Source: Umbilicaria muhlenbergii
Lineage: Eukaryota; Ascomycota; Lecanoromycetes; Umbilicariales; Umbilicariaceae
Reading direction: 5' to 3'
DNA length: 64,000 nt
Assembly (NCBI GenBank): GCA_000611775.1
Contig: KK106984.1
Coordinates: 2,724,892 to 2,788,891, forward strand
Shown here: piece after piece, positions 13,144-24,424 of the stretch
Numbering within the stretch: the first letter of the stretch is position 1
How the letters are laid out: every line of letters starts with the position of its first letter
The notes under the pieces: model-generated
What the model was told of the DNA's origin: nothing
Seen by the model: only the letters and a program-made list of their open reading frames with translations
Database searches by the model: none
Position numbers and translations under genes: made by a program

Positions 13144-13683
13144 CTACTCATCATCTGCATCATTTGCATCATCTGCATTTGCATCATCTGCATTTGCATC
13201 ATCTGCATTTGCATCATCTGCATTTGCATCATCTGTGTTTTTATTTTTAAACTTTTTCTCCTCATATCCTGTAGCTACCTCACTCTCTATGAGGATACTA
13301 TTGTCATCAGGGACAAAAACAGCTTCAAGATGCTGAATAAAGTCATCAGAGCCTGTAGTAATTGAGGAAAGATTAACATCATCTTCATTATCATCCCTTT
13401 TAAGAATTTCAGATGACTCTTTGATTATGAAATCAAACATTTGATCATCCTCATTAAAATATGCCTCAGATGACTCTGTATGAACTGTTTTAATCTGTGA
13501 GTCAGCAATTATGATAATATTCTTCTTCAGAACCTGTTGTCTCAGAGCAGAGTACAAATAATTAAACAGTTTTGAATAAATATCATTATAATGAAATGTT
13601 AAAATGTAAAAAACTTGCACTGATTGCTCTTCTGAATCTTTAATATGATCTGAGTTCATAATCTGTTTACAGAACTTTCTCAT
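13144..13683 (-). pseudogene. Acidic unknown protein fragment with Asp-Ala repeats
   Basis: An open stretch of 179 codons, unusually long for this island. The C-terminus is a run of five-residue repeats (DDANA). No Trp, and no family recognised. It lies on the same strand as and upstream of the hAT transposase. Upstream it would run, across the inner Gypsy element that splits the locus at 14151/20357, into another unrecognised minus-strand stretch at 20400-20773. It may be an accessory protein of the same transposon, or a separate captured gene; this is a guess from position. Confidence 0.4.
13157..13236 (-). repeat. 15-bp tandem repeat (DDANA coding)
   Basis: About five copies of GCATCATCTGCATTT (plus-strand sense), coding for DDANA on the minus strand. 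Copies are nearly identical. Confidence 0.8.
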
Positions 13684-14150
13684 GATGTTGACTGAGTCAA
13701 GATCTTCAGCATTGATTAAGTCTTGAAGATCATTAATTCAGGTGATTTGTTCATAACACTTCACAGAGATGACAAGTCTGATGATGACAACTCTTTAATA
13801 TTCATCATCTTTTGAATCCTGCATAGTCATAAGCATGCATGATCATTACAAGAGATCATTATAATATTATCATAAAGATAAACAGCTTAAATGCAGATTC
13901 AGAGTCTTCTCTTAATGCTTTTATTATATTAAGAGTTTCTGCATGCTCCTGTTCCTCTTTCTGTTGCATTTAATATGCTGCATGACACAGCTGTTGCTCA
14001 TGTTGCACTTAAAAGAATTTAATTATCATTTGTGAGTTGATTCCTGAATTGAAATGTAGAAAGAAAAACACATATCATTTTCATCAGTATTGAAATGATC
14101 TGTTAAAACATTTAGTTGATACTTCTCTTTCATAGCTTTTTAATCTGCTG

Positions 14151-14155
14151 AGTTG
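14151..14155. repeat. Target-site duplication AGTTG, left copy
   Basis: Directly precedes the LTR at 14156 and is repeated exactly at 20353-20357. Confidence 0.85.
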
Positions 14156-14362
14156 TGTTACAGCTAGCTATTTCACTTCATAAGCAAGCTTAAAACTGTT
14201 GCAAGAGGTGAGCTATTTGAACTTAAAAAAGTACAAAGAAGGAAGCAGTCTTGTGAGTGCAATCATGATATAAATGTCAAGGTGCTAAGACACATTAGTC
14301 TTAATTTAATTTAACATCAGGTAGTTTAATATTCATCAGTGTCAGTTGATCATGTCATAACA
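14156..14362 (-). repeat. LTR (207 bp), 3' LTR of nested Gypsy
   Basis: TGTTAC...CATAACA, same length as 20146-20352. A polypurine tract (minus-strand GAAGAAGGATAA, about 14363-14374) abuts it, marking it as the 3' LTR of a minus-strand element. Confidence 0.9.
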
Positions 14363-14899
14363 TTATCCTTCTTCAGACAGAAGGATTGTCCTCAGTTTTC
14401 ATTTTAAGTCTTTCATCTTAACTGCCTCTTGAATTCTTTATTGATTGTCATGTTGTTTTTATTCATCAGATTCAGCTCTTCACCTGACTTGTAAGCATTT
14501 AATTAAACTTGTAACCTCCTCAGTGGCCTCACCTCATTTAAATAAGCATCATGATAATTCTTTACCTTTTGAGGTGACTCTATAAAGTCAACAGCATCAT
14601 ATCATTTCAAGTTTAAATCATATCCCTCTCAAGTCACTTGATATTGCAGGATGTTGTTGCAGATCTGACTTATTAAAAAAATTTTCATCATGTACTCAGG
14701 CTGATCATTAACTTCAGTCAACAGCTTCAGGTCCTGAATTTGATTCAACATTAAGTCATTCATCACTTTCTTTAAATGATCAACATGAAAGATGTTGTTC
14801 ATCATCCTGTGTTCAAGTAACTTCAGAACATAAGAATGACCTTTCATGCTGAGAATCTGATAAAAGCCTGTCACTTGATGATTTAACTTTAAATTAAGT

Positions 14900-15960
14900 C
14901 TTTCAGTGATTCAACTCTTTTGAATAATGTAGACTCAGTCTTTGATGAAGAAGTTTAATTTCCTTCAGTGCTTATTTGCTTGATCTGTCATCTTATTTTA
15001 AGCCCGTTTCAGGTTTTCCTTTACTCATTTAATTGTGTCATGAGCTTTGATAACAAAGATTTGAGCTTCTTCTCTTGTCAGTTGCTCCCTTACAGTGTTC
15101 AAGGATTGCATTCATTCTTTTTAATGAAAATGTAAATGAGGGGTCTGTTTCAGCTTCAACTCATAAGGTGACATGCCTGTGAACTCATGAGTGAGAACTG
15201 CTTGAGTGAAATTCATTACTGATAAAAGGTCTGATCAGTTGTCTTGAAAGTGATTCATGAAGAGATGAAGCTGTTGATTGATGTATTAATTCAGTACCTC
15301 AGTGCTTTCATCTGTCTGTGAGTAATATGCTGTTGAAAGCTTTTGCTTTACCCTCACAAGCTTGCAGAGTTCATTCATGAATGTTGAGATGAATTGAGAC
15401 CCTCAGTCTGATGTTGCTGTCTCAGGTGTTTTATAAATTCTTCAGATGTACTCATAATATAATTACATAACTTGAGCTGTCATAACTGTCTTCTGACATG
15501 ACAGTGAGAAGGCCCTTTTTTTATAGTAATTAATAATGACAAATATATTATCAAAGCCTTTCTTGTTCTGTGAGAAGAATTTAAAGTTGAATGAGACATG
15601 CTGTCAGCACTTATCCTCAATTAATAAAGAGTGAAGTAGGCCTGAGGTCTTGTCTCAGAGTACATGCATTCAATGACATGTTCAGCAGTTTGAAATAAAA
15701 ACTGAACAGTCATTTGACAGACCTGATCAGTAATACTGAATTAACAACAGCTTTGCCATCTTAATCTTGCTTGAGTGCATCATCACTGATGTTGAATGAG
15801 CTTCATTAATCAAATGAGTCTGCAAAGTGTCAACATTCAGCATCATGAGCTTCTTAAATCATGTAAGAAGATTATTTTAAAGCTTTCAGCTTTATTCCTC
15901 CTTTCTTGTCATCTGATGATACTGGTTTAATGATTCATGAAAGTGATTGACTTGCAGAAT
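14900..15960 (-). pseudogene. Integrase region of nested Gypsy, degraded
   Basis: The minus strand gives fragments of an integrase core and C-terminus colinear with the copy at the start of the window. The stretch 14629-14874, just downstream, is open for 81 codons and includes the C-terminal sequence HSYVLKLLEHR. Multiple TGA stops elsewhere. Confidence 0.65.
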
Positions 15961-16199
15961 TTGATTCATTAACTGATAAGAATTTTTCACCTGTTCAATC
16001 TCATTCAGTGAATCATTTTTGATGTTCATTGAATCCTCACTTATTGTGATTATTACATAATTAGAATTCAGAAACAGCTGTGTTCATGCAGCAATGTTTT
16101 TTTCTTTCTGAGTGATCAACTCATCATGTTTTCTTGTCAGAGCATCAGCAACAATGTTGACTGTTCTTGAGTAATAAGTAATCTTGAAGTTGTAGTCTG

Positions 16200-17480
16200 T
16201 CACAATATCAGCTCATTTAGCTTGTCATGAATTAAGCAATCACTTAATGATAAAGTACTTTAAAGCATGATGATCTGTAATTGTGACAAAAGGAGCTGCT
16301 TGTAGACTTAATAACATGCTACATCATTCTTGAAAGGCTTTAACAACTGTTAGCATCTCTCTGTCATGAATCTCATATTGCATTTCCTCAGGTGACATTG
16401 TCTTTGAGAAGTAAATTACAGGTTTTCACTTGTCATCTTTCTGTTGCTGAGTGAGCACTTCTGTAACAACTTCACTGCTGACATCTGTCTTCATTCAAGT
16501 TTTCAAATAAGATGAGTAATGAGCTTGAACAGCATCTGATAACATCAGCTCTTTTGCCTTCTTAAAAGCTTAAATTTTCAGCTCTTCTAAGGGGTGTCAA
16601 GCCCCTTTTGTGGTCAGCTTTATCAACAGGTGTACAACTCAACCTCATTTTTTTAATGAGCAATGATAGAAGTTGCAGAATCTCAGGAAGAACTGAATTT
16701 TCTTAACTGATTTCAATAACAGTCAGTTCTTAATGACAGAAACTTTGTTTGAGTTCATTATAATATCTTCAGTGCTGATGATGAAGCTCAGAAACTTGAT
16801 AAATTGAACATTAAACTCACTCTTCTTTATGTTCACTTGTAAACTTGCTTTCTTAAGATGTTGAAGCACCTTTTTAACTTGAGCATCATGTTTCAACAGA
16901 TCCTCTGAGTAGATCAAAATATCATTCACATAAATTATGCAGAAATCATTCAGGTGATTGAATAAAATGTTGTTGATATATCTTTGAAAGAAGGTGAGTT
17001 TGTTGCAAAGATTAAAAGATAAGATCTTGTATTTATAGAATTCATACCTCATCTGAAAGATGATTAAATCCTCAACAGACTTTTTCATCTGTATTCAGTA
17101 AAACACCTGCTTAACATTCAGTTTAATAAAAACCTTTGCTTTAATCAGTCATGTTAAAGTCTCTTCAATTAAAGGCAAGAGGTACTTATCCTTCTTAATG
17201 ATTGCATTAAACTTTCAGTAATCAACATAAAAACATCACCCCCCTTCAGGTTTCTTTGCAAAGAGAATTGATGACATGTAAGAAGCATCATTAAGAATTA
17301 TGAAATTCTTTTTCAAGTGATCTTCAAGGTAAGCCTTGATTAACTTTAACTGCTTCAGTGACATGCTGTATAAGAGACTTGAGGTCAGGTTGTTCTCATC
17401 TTTCAAGATGATATCATGATTCACTTTTTTCTTATGTAAAGGCAGCTGATCTGATGTCATCTTGCTGAAAATCTTCATAA
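16200..17480 (-). pseudogene. Reverse transcriptase / RNase H of nested Gypsy, degraded
   Basis: Two open pieces cover the RT. Minus-strand 17478-17236 gives the N-terminal part, ending in SILFAKKPEGG. 17088-16723 gives the palm with FFQRYINNILF and YVNDILIYSE, the catalytic block with the first Asp changed to Asn. RNase H-like sequence continues to about 16.2 kb. A TGA interrupts the frame right after KPEGG. Confidence 0.85.
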
Positions 17481-17499
17481 ACTCTTAATACTAATGAGG

Positions 17500-19640
17500 T
17501 AATTTTTCTTTATTTTTTAATTCAGCTCTGTTTTGTTCTGCAGCAGCAGACAGAGGTTCCTTTGATTTTTTATCAGATGATCAACCTCATGAATGTTAAT
17601 GACACTGATAATCACCTCTTTTCTTTTAACATTGCATAGGAAGTTTCTTGTTTTCAGAAGTGTAATATTCACTTCTTGATAAAGAGGAGGTTTATGATCC
17701 TTTGATTTCTTTACATTCAATGAACTTTAACCTTCATTCATTGAACCTTTCTTTTCATTCAGCTGTTTTTTCATCTCATTAATGTTGACCTGCTGTTGAG
17801 CTCTTCATGTCTTTGATTGTGCTCATAGCTGCAGGACTGACTTTTTAAGCAGTTTAATAAACTTTTTCTTTCACTCATTTAACCTTGTTGAATGTTCAGT
17901 ATCTTCAGGGTCAACTTTATTAAGTGTCATTATGATTTTATTCCTTTCTGCTCTTCTTAAGATCTGAGTCAGTGTTGCTGCCTCATGCAGATTATCATGT
18001 TGTTCAGCATTTATTTAATGTTCTGATTTAACTTCTGATAGCTGTAATTTTCACCTTGATATCATCAAGTTCTTGCTTGCCTGATATTGAGCCTCCTCAG
18101 GTCAAATCAGCTTTTGATTAAAATAATTAATCAATATCTTAATCTTCTTGAATCATTTCCTCTCAATCAGAACATCATGCCTGCTGATGTTATAAAATAA
18201 GAAGTGAGTAAAGATTCATCTTCTGTTAATTATTAAATTTGCTGTAAATGCTCTGAAGATCATCTCAGCATTTCAATTATTATATTCTGTTAAAAGAATT
18301 GACCTCTGTGCTGTCCTGATGTATAACTGCAGATGCTTTTTCACAAATTTATAATGCTTCTTATGAATGAAAGCCTTTTCAGCAGCATCAGTGTTTAGCA
18401 GAGTTACTACTCTTATGATTAAGCTGTTGACTGCAAGTTGATAATCTTAAGTTAATGATGATCTCTTTAAAATGTTTAACATCTTCATCTTGTTTATCTT
18501 TGCTCCTTTCATTGACTCTAGAGTGAAGACTTCACTTAAAGTAGCTCATTTTTCAAATCTGAATGATCAAAGTTTACAGCCTTTGCCTCAGCTTTCTTTA
18601 ACTTATCAGAATAATTCCTCATCAGGTGTTCTTTCTTATTGCAGATGTAATAAATTACATCAGTTAACATTAATCTGATTGCTTCTCATGCAACAGCAGT
18701 GATTGTGATGATTGTCTTCTTTTTAAATTTAAAAGTTGATTGTTTCCTCTGCAGCTTCTGCTGATTCTTTTGTTTCTTGATTCTTTCACTCACTTTAACA
18801 AGATCTCTCATGAACTGTTGAGTCTTCTTACAGTAAACATCAAATTACATGTTCTCATCAGCAACATAAATTTTCATTTGAACTCAAAGTGAGTTGTATA
18901 ACTTGTCATGAATTTCCTCTTTTCACTGATCTGTTGGCATCTTCACTGAGTTTATCAGTCATAGAAACTCTGACTGAAACATGTTAAAGTTCTCAAGATA
19001 AGGCATCTTGAACTTCTTCAACTGCTCTCATGCCTTCAAGTGATGATCTGAATCCTTGAAGACATTTTTTAAGTATTAAATAATTTTCTCAACATAAATT
19101 TCTCTTCCTGACTGAGTCTTCAGTCATGAATAAAGGTGTTCAGCAGCCTTGCTGTCAACTTGCATCTTAATGTAAATCACTTTAACATGTTCAGCTTTAT
19201 CTTGATCTGATTGATTGAATCAATCATCATTGATTAATAACTTGCTCTTCATCTGATCATCTCATACTCAGAATGTGAGCTTAAGATCATCATTCAAAAT
19301 TGATGAATTTAAAAACTTCACTGAACACTTCTTCATTATGTCATTCATGTTTAATTTAAGTGTGCCTTCTCTTGATCACTCTGCTTCAGAATTGTTAAAT
19401 CATCAAGTTAACTTCAACACATTCTGTTTCAATTCTTGTTTCTCAGTTGTTAACTTCTTTATCTGAGAGTCTTTCTGATTATTCTGTTCTTTTAAATCTT
19501 GTATCTGTGCCTTATATGAATCTCTCTGATTTAGCACCTTTAACATTAAATGACAGATGTTCTCTGAATCATGTGCTGCTCATCACTGTAAATTTTCAGA
19601 GGTCACCTCACCTCAAGGATTCACCTTCATGATGTTTATT
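17500..19640 (-). pseudogene. Gag-protease region of nested Gypsy, degraded
   Basis: On the minus strand, the protease-RT linker pattern HDVLIERK*F (normally followed by Trp) is at about 18170. Gag lies upstream, towards the 5' LTR at 20146. A Lys/Pro-rich piece (17720-17517) is part of the region before RT. Several short plus-strand open frames here (for example 18472-18678, 19275-19632) are antisense artefacts. Confidence 0.55.
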
Positions 19641-20145
19641 ATTTTTGATCTCTCATGATCATTCAGCTGTTCTTCAATTAAGAATAATCTTTCAGATTAA
19701 GGAGAGGTTCCTCTTTTTTAATGTAATTTAATCATGATTTCTTCAGTGCTTCAGACATCTACTTTTAGTGTTGAGATTATTCAGTTTAAAACCTTGCTCT
19801 TTCAACTGCCTCTACTGCAGTTGTTTATGTTTACAAATAAGTCTTTGAAGACATCTACATGTTGCAGAACTTTCTGTTTATTATAACTGCTTCTCACAAT
19901 TACCTGTCATTGTGACAGAGTACTTTTTAATCATTCATTGCTTACTTGTTGCAGGACTTGAGAATTGATTGTTAATAATTAATTAATGAATTTAAGATGT
20001 TCTAGGAACCTCTTGATCACTCAGTAGACTGTAAATTGAGATGTTTGATGATGTTGAGGAAGAATTTTCTCATCAACATATGTGTTTATCTCAGCTGATA
20101 TTCTGTCACCTTCAGAGGTCAAAAAGAGTGTGAGTACTTTTCTAA

Positions 20146-20352
20146 TGTTACAGCTAGTTATTTCACTTTATAAGCAGGCTTAAAACTGTTGCAAGAGGTG
20201 AGTTATTTGAATTTAAAAAAGTACAAAGAAGGAAGCAGTCTTGTGAGTGCAGTCATGACATAAATGTCAAGGTGTCAAGACACATTAGTTTTAATTTAGT
20301 TTAACATCAGGTAGTTCAATATTCATCAGTGTCAATTGATCATGTCATAACA
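20146..20352 (-). repeat. LTR (207 bp), 5' LTR of nested Gypsy
   Basis: Aligns gap-free with 14156-14362. No convincing primer-binding site was recognised next to it. Confidence 0.9.
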
Positions 20353-20357
20353 AGTTG
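20353..20357. repeat. Target-site duplication AGTTG, right copy
   Basis: Identical to 14151-14155. Confidence 0.85.
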
Positions 20358-20399
20358 ATGACTTTTCATGCATCAGTAAGCCTTAGCTTTTTCTTAACT

Positions 20400-20773
20400 T
20401 GAAAGACAGCAGCTTGATCATGATCATCAGTTTTTAATAACACTGCTTCATCAGGATTCTGCATCCTCTCATGATGAAGTTCACACACCTCAATCACCTT
20501 TTAAGATGTTGTGAAATATGAGTCAGCAGTCTTTTTCAGGCTGAAATCTGTGAAGTTTTTCATAAGTGCTTCAATGATCCTGTTTGCTGCCTTAACAGTT
20601 GTTTTTACTTGAACTTTTTCTGTTATAAACATTCCTTCTTCACCTTCAATGTAAATTGAAGGTTTTGTATACTTATTAAGCATTTTGAGCGCTAAGAATG
20701 CATAATTAGTGATTTCATTACAATAAATCATTAGAATACCTACTGATCTTTGTTTAGAAACTGTTAATATCAT
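20400..20773 (-). pseudogene. Unrecognised coding remnant
   Basis: An open minus-strand stretch of 90 codons (20773-20501) that continues after a stop with readable sequence to about 20380. No Trp and no domain recognised. After removal of the nested Gypsy it is colinear with the acidic fragment at 13144-13683, so both may be parts of one gene. Confidence 0.35.
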
Positions 20774-20833
20774 TATTCACTTCAGTCTTTATTCACTTTG
20801 TGCGCAGCTTATAAGGGGTAGTAAGAACAGAGA

Positions 20834-21600
20834 GTGTTGAAGAGTTTAAAATTTACTCAGTTTGCACATTCTCATCATCAGATTACGCTGTATGAGCATG
20901 TTTTTTCATTGATGATGTCATCATGAAGGACTCATTCACTTACACTGATGATGAGAAGTGTTCAGCAAGGCCTGTCATGTATAATCAGTCAATAAATCAT
21001 TATAACATCTTGTTATAATAAAAAATGTTAAAACTCACTAGTGAAGACTTCTGCAACAAGTGTGACATGTGAGTCACTCACTTGAGCTGATAATGAGGGA
21101 ACAGGAGGTGTTGAAGAGTTTAAAATTTACTCAGTTTACACATTCTCATCATCAGATTGCGCTGTATGAGTGTGTTTTTTCATTAATGATGTCATCATGA
21201 AGGACTCACTCACTTGCATTAATGATGAGAAGCATTCAGCAAGACCTGTCATGTATAATCAGTTAATAAATCATTATAACATCTTGTTATAATAAGAAAT
21301 GTTAAAACTCACTAGTGAAAACTTCTGCAACAGGTATGATATATGAGTCACTCACATGAGTTGATGATGAGGGGAGTTCTACAAGACTTATCATGTATAA
21401 TCAGTCAATAAATCATTATAACATCTTGTTAAAATAAAAAATGTTAAAACTCAATAGTGAAGGCTTCTGCAACAGAAGTAACTTAAAAATCACTCTCTTA
21501 AACTGATGATGATGAGAGTTCTACAAGGCCTGTCATGTATAATTAGTCAACAGATCATTATATCATCTTTTTTAATAAAAGAAGTTAAAACTCATTAATG
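20834..21600. repeat. Tandem repeat, 274-bp and 143-bp units
   Basis: The segment beginning GTGTTGAAGAGTTTAAAAT at 20834 recurs at 21108 (period 274). A sub-block containing TGTCATGTATAATCAGTC recurs at about 20973, 21247, 21390 and 21533, so the last two units are about 143 bp. Copies differ mainly by transitions. Confidence 0.8.
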
Positions 21601-21918
21601 AAGTCTTCTTCAACAGAGGTAATACTCATTCTTAGTAGAGCAGACTGAGCTGACTGATCATAAAAGTTAAAATGTGCATCATGAGAGTCATGAGGCTCAC
21701 CACAAAGGCCAGGATGTGAAATATCATGAGTAAAAGATGTGCATTCAATGATTAATGAGAAGACTGCTTGCAGGTTAAGAGATAAACAGTTTATAAAAAT
21801 ATGAATGATTGAGGTGAGGAGTGACAGAAATTTGAGATGAAGATGATGTCAACATGATTTTATTAATGCACACTTTAAGCTTAATGTAAAAGCACATGAC
21901 ATTGAAATAACATCATGA

Positions 21919-21996
21919 CCTTCACTCATTTTATGATTTCAACATCATTCACAATCACCTTCACTCACTTTATGATCTCAACATCATTCATTATCA
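21919..21996. repeat. Tandem duplication, 39-bp unit x2
   Basis: CCTTCACTCA...ACAATCA is followed at once by a second copy with a few transitions. Confidence 0.75.
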
Positions 21997-21999
21997 CAA

Positions 22000-24143
22000 T
22001 AAATCATCAGTTCATAACATGTAGATTCTGTATTCTAAACATAATGATCATTTCTAACATTTCAGAATGACATGAATGAAATAAATAACAATCAAAGCAC
22101 CCTGAAAAGCCTCAGTAACTGATGAAAAGACTGCTGCAAAAACAAAAGCAAAAGCTGATTCAACTCATGCTGTGCATGTTAAGGTCAAGGTCAAGGTCAA
22201 TCTTAAGAAGAAGAAAATCAATGCACAAGTCATCTTCATCATCATCATCATTTTCATCATCAATTATCAACAGCGCCTGGCACAGTATCATATTAATATT
22301 CATGTATGAAGAACAGCTGATGCTGCTGCAAGAGCAACAGAAACTTCACATTTAATTGAAAAGCTTATAATGTTTAAACCTGCTGCACGGCCTGATGATA
22401 AGTTATATCAGCATAATAACAATCAATTCTAATGATTTATCTCAATGATTGTACAGTTCAAGTGCTGCATGAAATCAAATGATATCAAAAGTCAACAGAT
22501 CTCCTCATTTCAAAAGCCTCATTCAGTAAAATTGTTCATGAGATCATGACTGAAATGATGTTTACTGAGGACATGAGCTTTCAGATACAGCATATCATGT
22601 TGAAGACATTACAGGAAGTGATGAAAGAGTACATGATATTCTTTTTTAAAAGTGAAAGTTCTAACCTCCTATTTTTAATGTTATACTAATTCAACTTTTA
22701 TCTAGACACTCAACTTGCCGTCATTCACAGCAAGTGTATCACAATACAGTCAAAGGATTTGACACTTGTGAAGCAGTATATGAGTGAATTTGATGCTTTG
22801 ATTCAGTAGATACAGTTAATCATGTGCAGATTATATTGAAACTCAATTCAACAGTTTTAACAATCAAATGTAATGATTTATTATGAAATGTAAACTGATG
22901 ACTCCTTAAATGATGTTTATCTTAATGTAATATTGTATCAAGCCTTTTTAGGTTAGGTTTAAGTTACTGTCATCATGACATATTAATGATGCAGAGATAA
23001 CAGAACTATTTCTGTCTCATCTTGTCAACAAAATCAAGATGAAACTGAAAAATCATCATTAAAACAAAACAGGATCAGGATGAGACAGAGATTAAAAATT
23101 TAATTTTATTTCATCTCAACAGTCATCATAATCATCAACAAGAGCAGGCAAATGCTTTTAAAATTAAATGCAAGTTAATTGATCTTAACAGTCAAGAAAG
23201 AGGTGTGAAGAAGAAGATTAAACAAAGTATTTCATGATATTTAAAATATTTTTAAAAATGACATTAATGCACTTGATCTGCTTAAGGAGCAGAAGATTGA
23301 CCTTAATAATAAACTTTAATTTTAATGACTTCTGATGACAGTCAGCAACATGAAGATGCACTGTAATTTTCTTGTTATAATACTTTTGACGCGCCTTGAG
23401 GGCGGTCAGGAGGGCAGGTGAAGAAGCATTAATATTAATTTTATTAATTAAGCAGATCAAGATGTTTACCTTATAAATAAAATGCATAAGAACTTTAAAT
23501 CATCAGTGAGATACAACAAGTAAGCAGATTAAACTTACTGAAAGACAAGCCTTGTGCAAGTTTACACAATATGTGCACTTAACATTCACGCGTGCATCAC
23601 ATACCTGAGTCATGTCATTCATGAAATGATGACTACATCAGAGGCAGAAAGGTTTGATCAGTCATGCATGTAAATCAGTAAATCACTTAGCAATGAGTGA
23701 ATGCTATACAATGCCTTGCATTAAAAGCACATGTGTGAAGTCAGCTTCTATGACTTACAGGTATGTTAAGAAGTTGTGAAGAAGTTAATGAGCAAGCAAA
23801 GAGAATGATATGTGTTGATGTTAAGGTGATGAATCAGAGCTCTGACAAAAGTTGATGACAAAAGGTTGAGAAGTTGATAATATTTATACCTTGAAGCTCT
23901 TGTTGTGATATCACTGCTCATGATCTGAGTAGTGTCATCATAGTGTTATCATGACTTCATTGTCATGACTTCACTGCTGTCTCTTCACTCCTCAGGGTTT
24001 TCACTGTCATGTGATTAACTCATCTCATTATTATCTCACTTAGTCAGTGCTGATGTTGTGTCATCATCTCAATTGTTAATTAAGCTTTTCATCAGTCACT
24101 CACCTTTCTGTGCTGAAGGGCCGCCGCATAAGGAGGAGGCAAT
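22000..24143. other. Unassigned AT-rich DNA before right chromovirus LTR
   Basis: No family recognised. Short open frames (22122-22355 plus, 23218-23487 minus) have no recognisable domain. The patch at 23390-23425 retains several CpG. A palindromic patch is at about 23010-23091. The last part (from about 24.0 kb) should be the 3' end of the chromovirus, with a purine-rich tract before the LTR. Confidence 0.35.
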
Positions 24144-24371
24144 TGTCACAAGTTAATGATAATTTAAAACTCATGTAAAATATGTGCTCTGTAAGTGACT
24201 TGACAGCATTAATGAGTCACATGAAAACTCTGCACTGCTCAATCTCACCTTCATTCCTTAATTATTAATTTTATATAGTTAAAATCATATAACCTTTATA
24301 CATTTATATCTCATGTTGTCATGAACCTCAACTATACTTCTCTTTTTAGTAAGAGATGCTATAGTCTCACA
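24144..24371 (+). repeat. Right LTR (228 bp) of composite chromovirus
   Basis: TGTCACAAG...GTCTCACA, preceded by the purine tract AAGGAGGAGGC and followed by ATTTA. It matches 3107-3334 with transitions only. Confidence 0.85.
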
Positions 24372-24376
24372 ATTTA
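24372..24376. repeat. Target-site duplication ATTTA, right copy
   Basis: Identical to 3102-3106. Confidence 0.8.
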
Positions 24377-24424
24377 CCTGTATCATAATAATGATTTGAG
24401 TTTGCATGAACTAAAAATGATAAC

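Larger units (their letters stand above)
14156..20352 (-). mobile_element. Complete nested Ty3/Gypsy element (6.2 kb)
   Basis: Two 207-bp LTRs (14156-14362 and 20146-20352) start TGTTAC and end CATAACA and are flanked on both sides by AGTTG, a perfect 5-bp duplication (14151-14155 and 20353-20357). The coding content on the minus strand runs gag (about 19.6-18.6 kb), protease, RT, RNase H and integrase (to about 14.9 kb). The two LTRs differ at 13 sites by my alignment, all transitions and no gaps, fewer than in the surrounding element, which fits a later insertion. No chromodomain with the usual motif was recognised. Confidence 0.9.
3107..24371 (+). mobile_element. Chromovirus-type Gypsy element enlarged by nested insertions (21.3 kb)
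   Basis: Two 228-bp LTRs in the same orientation and a matching 5-bp duplication bound this segment. Gag, protease, RT, RNase H, integrase and a chromodomain follow in plus-strand order from about 4.7 to 9.2 kb, as in chromoviruses. A purine-rich tract (about 24131-24141) precedes the right LTR. A normal element would be about 6 kb. The excess comes from a 0.9-kb noncoding element inside gag (3792-4694) and about 14 kb of other DNA between roughly 9.4 and 24.0 kb, which includes hAT remnants and a complete second Gypsy element. The LTRs differ at 26 positions by my alignment, all transitions and no gaps. Confidence 0.8.
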
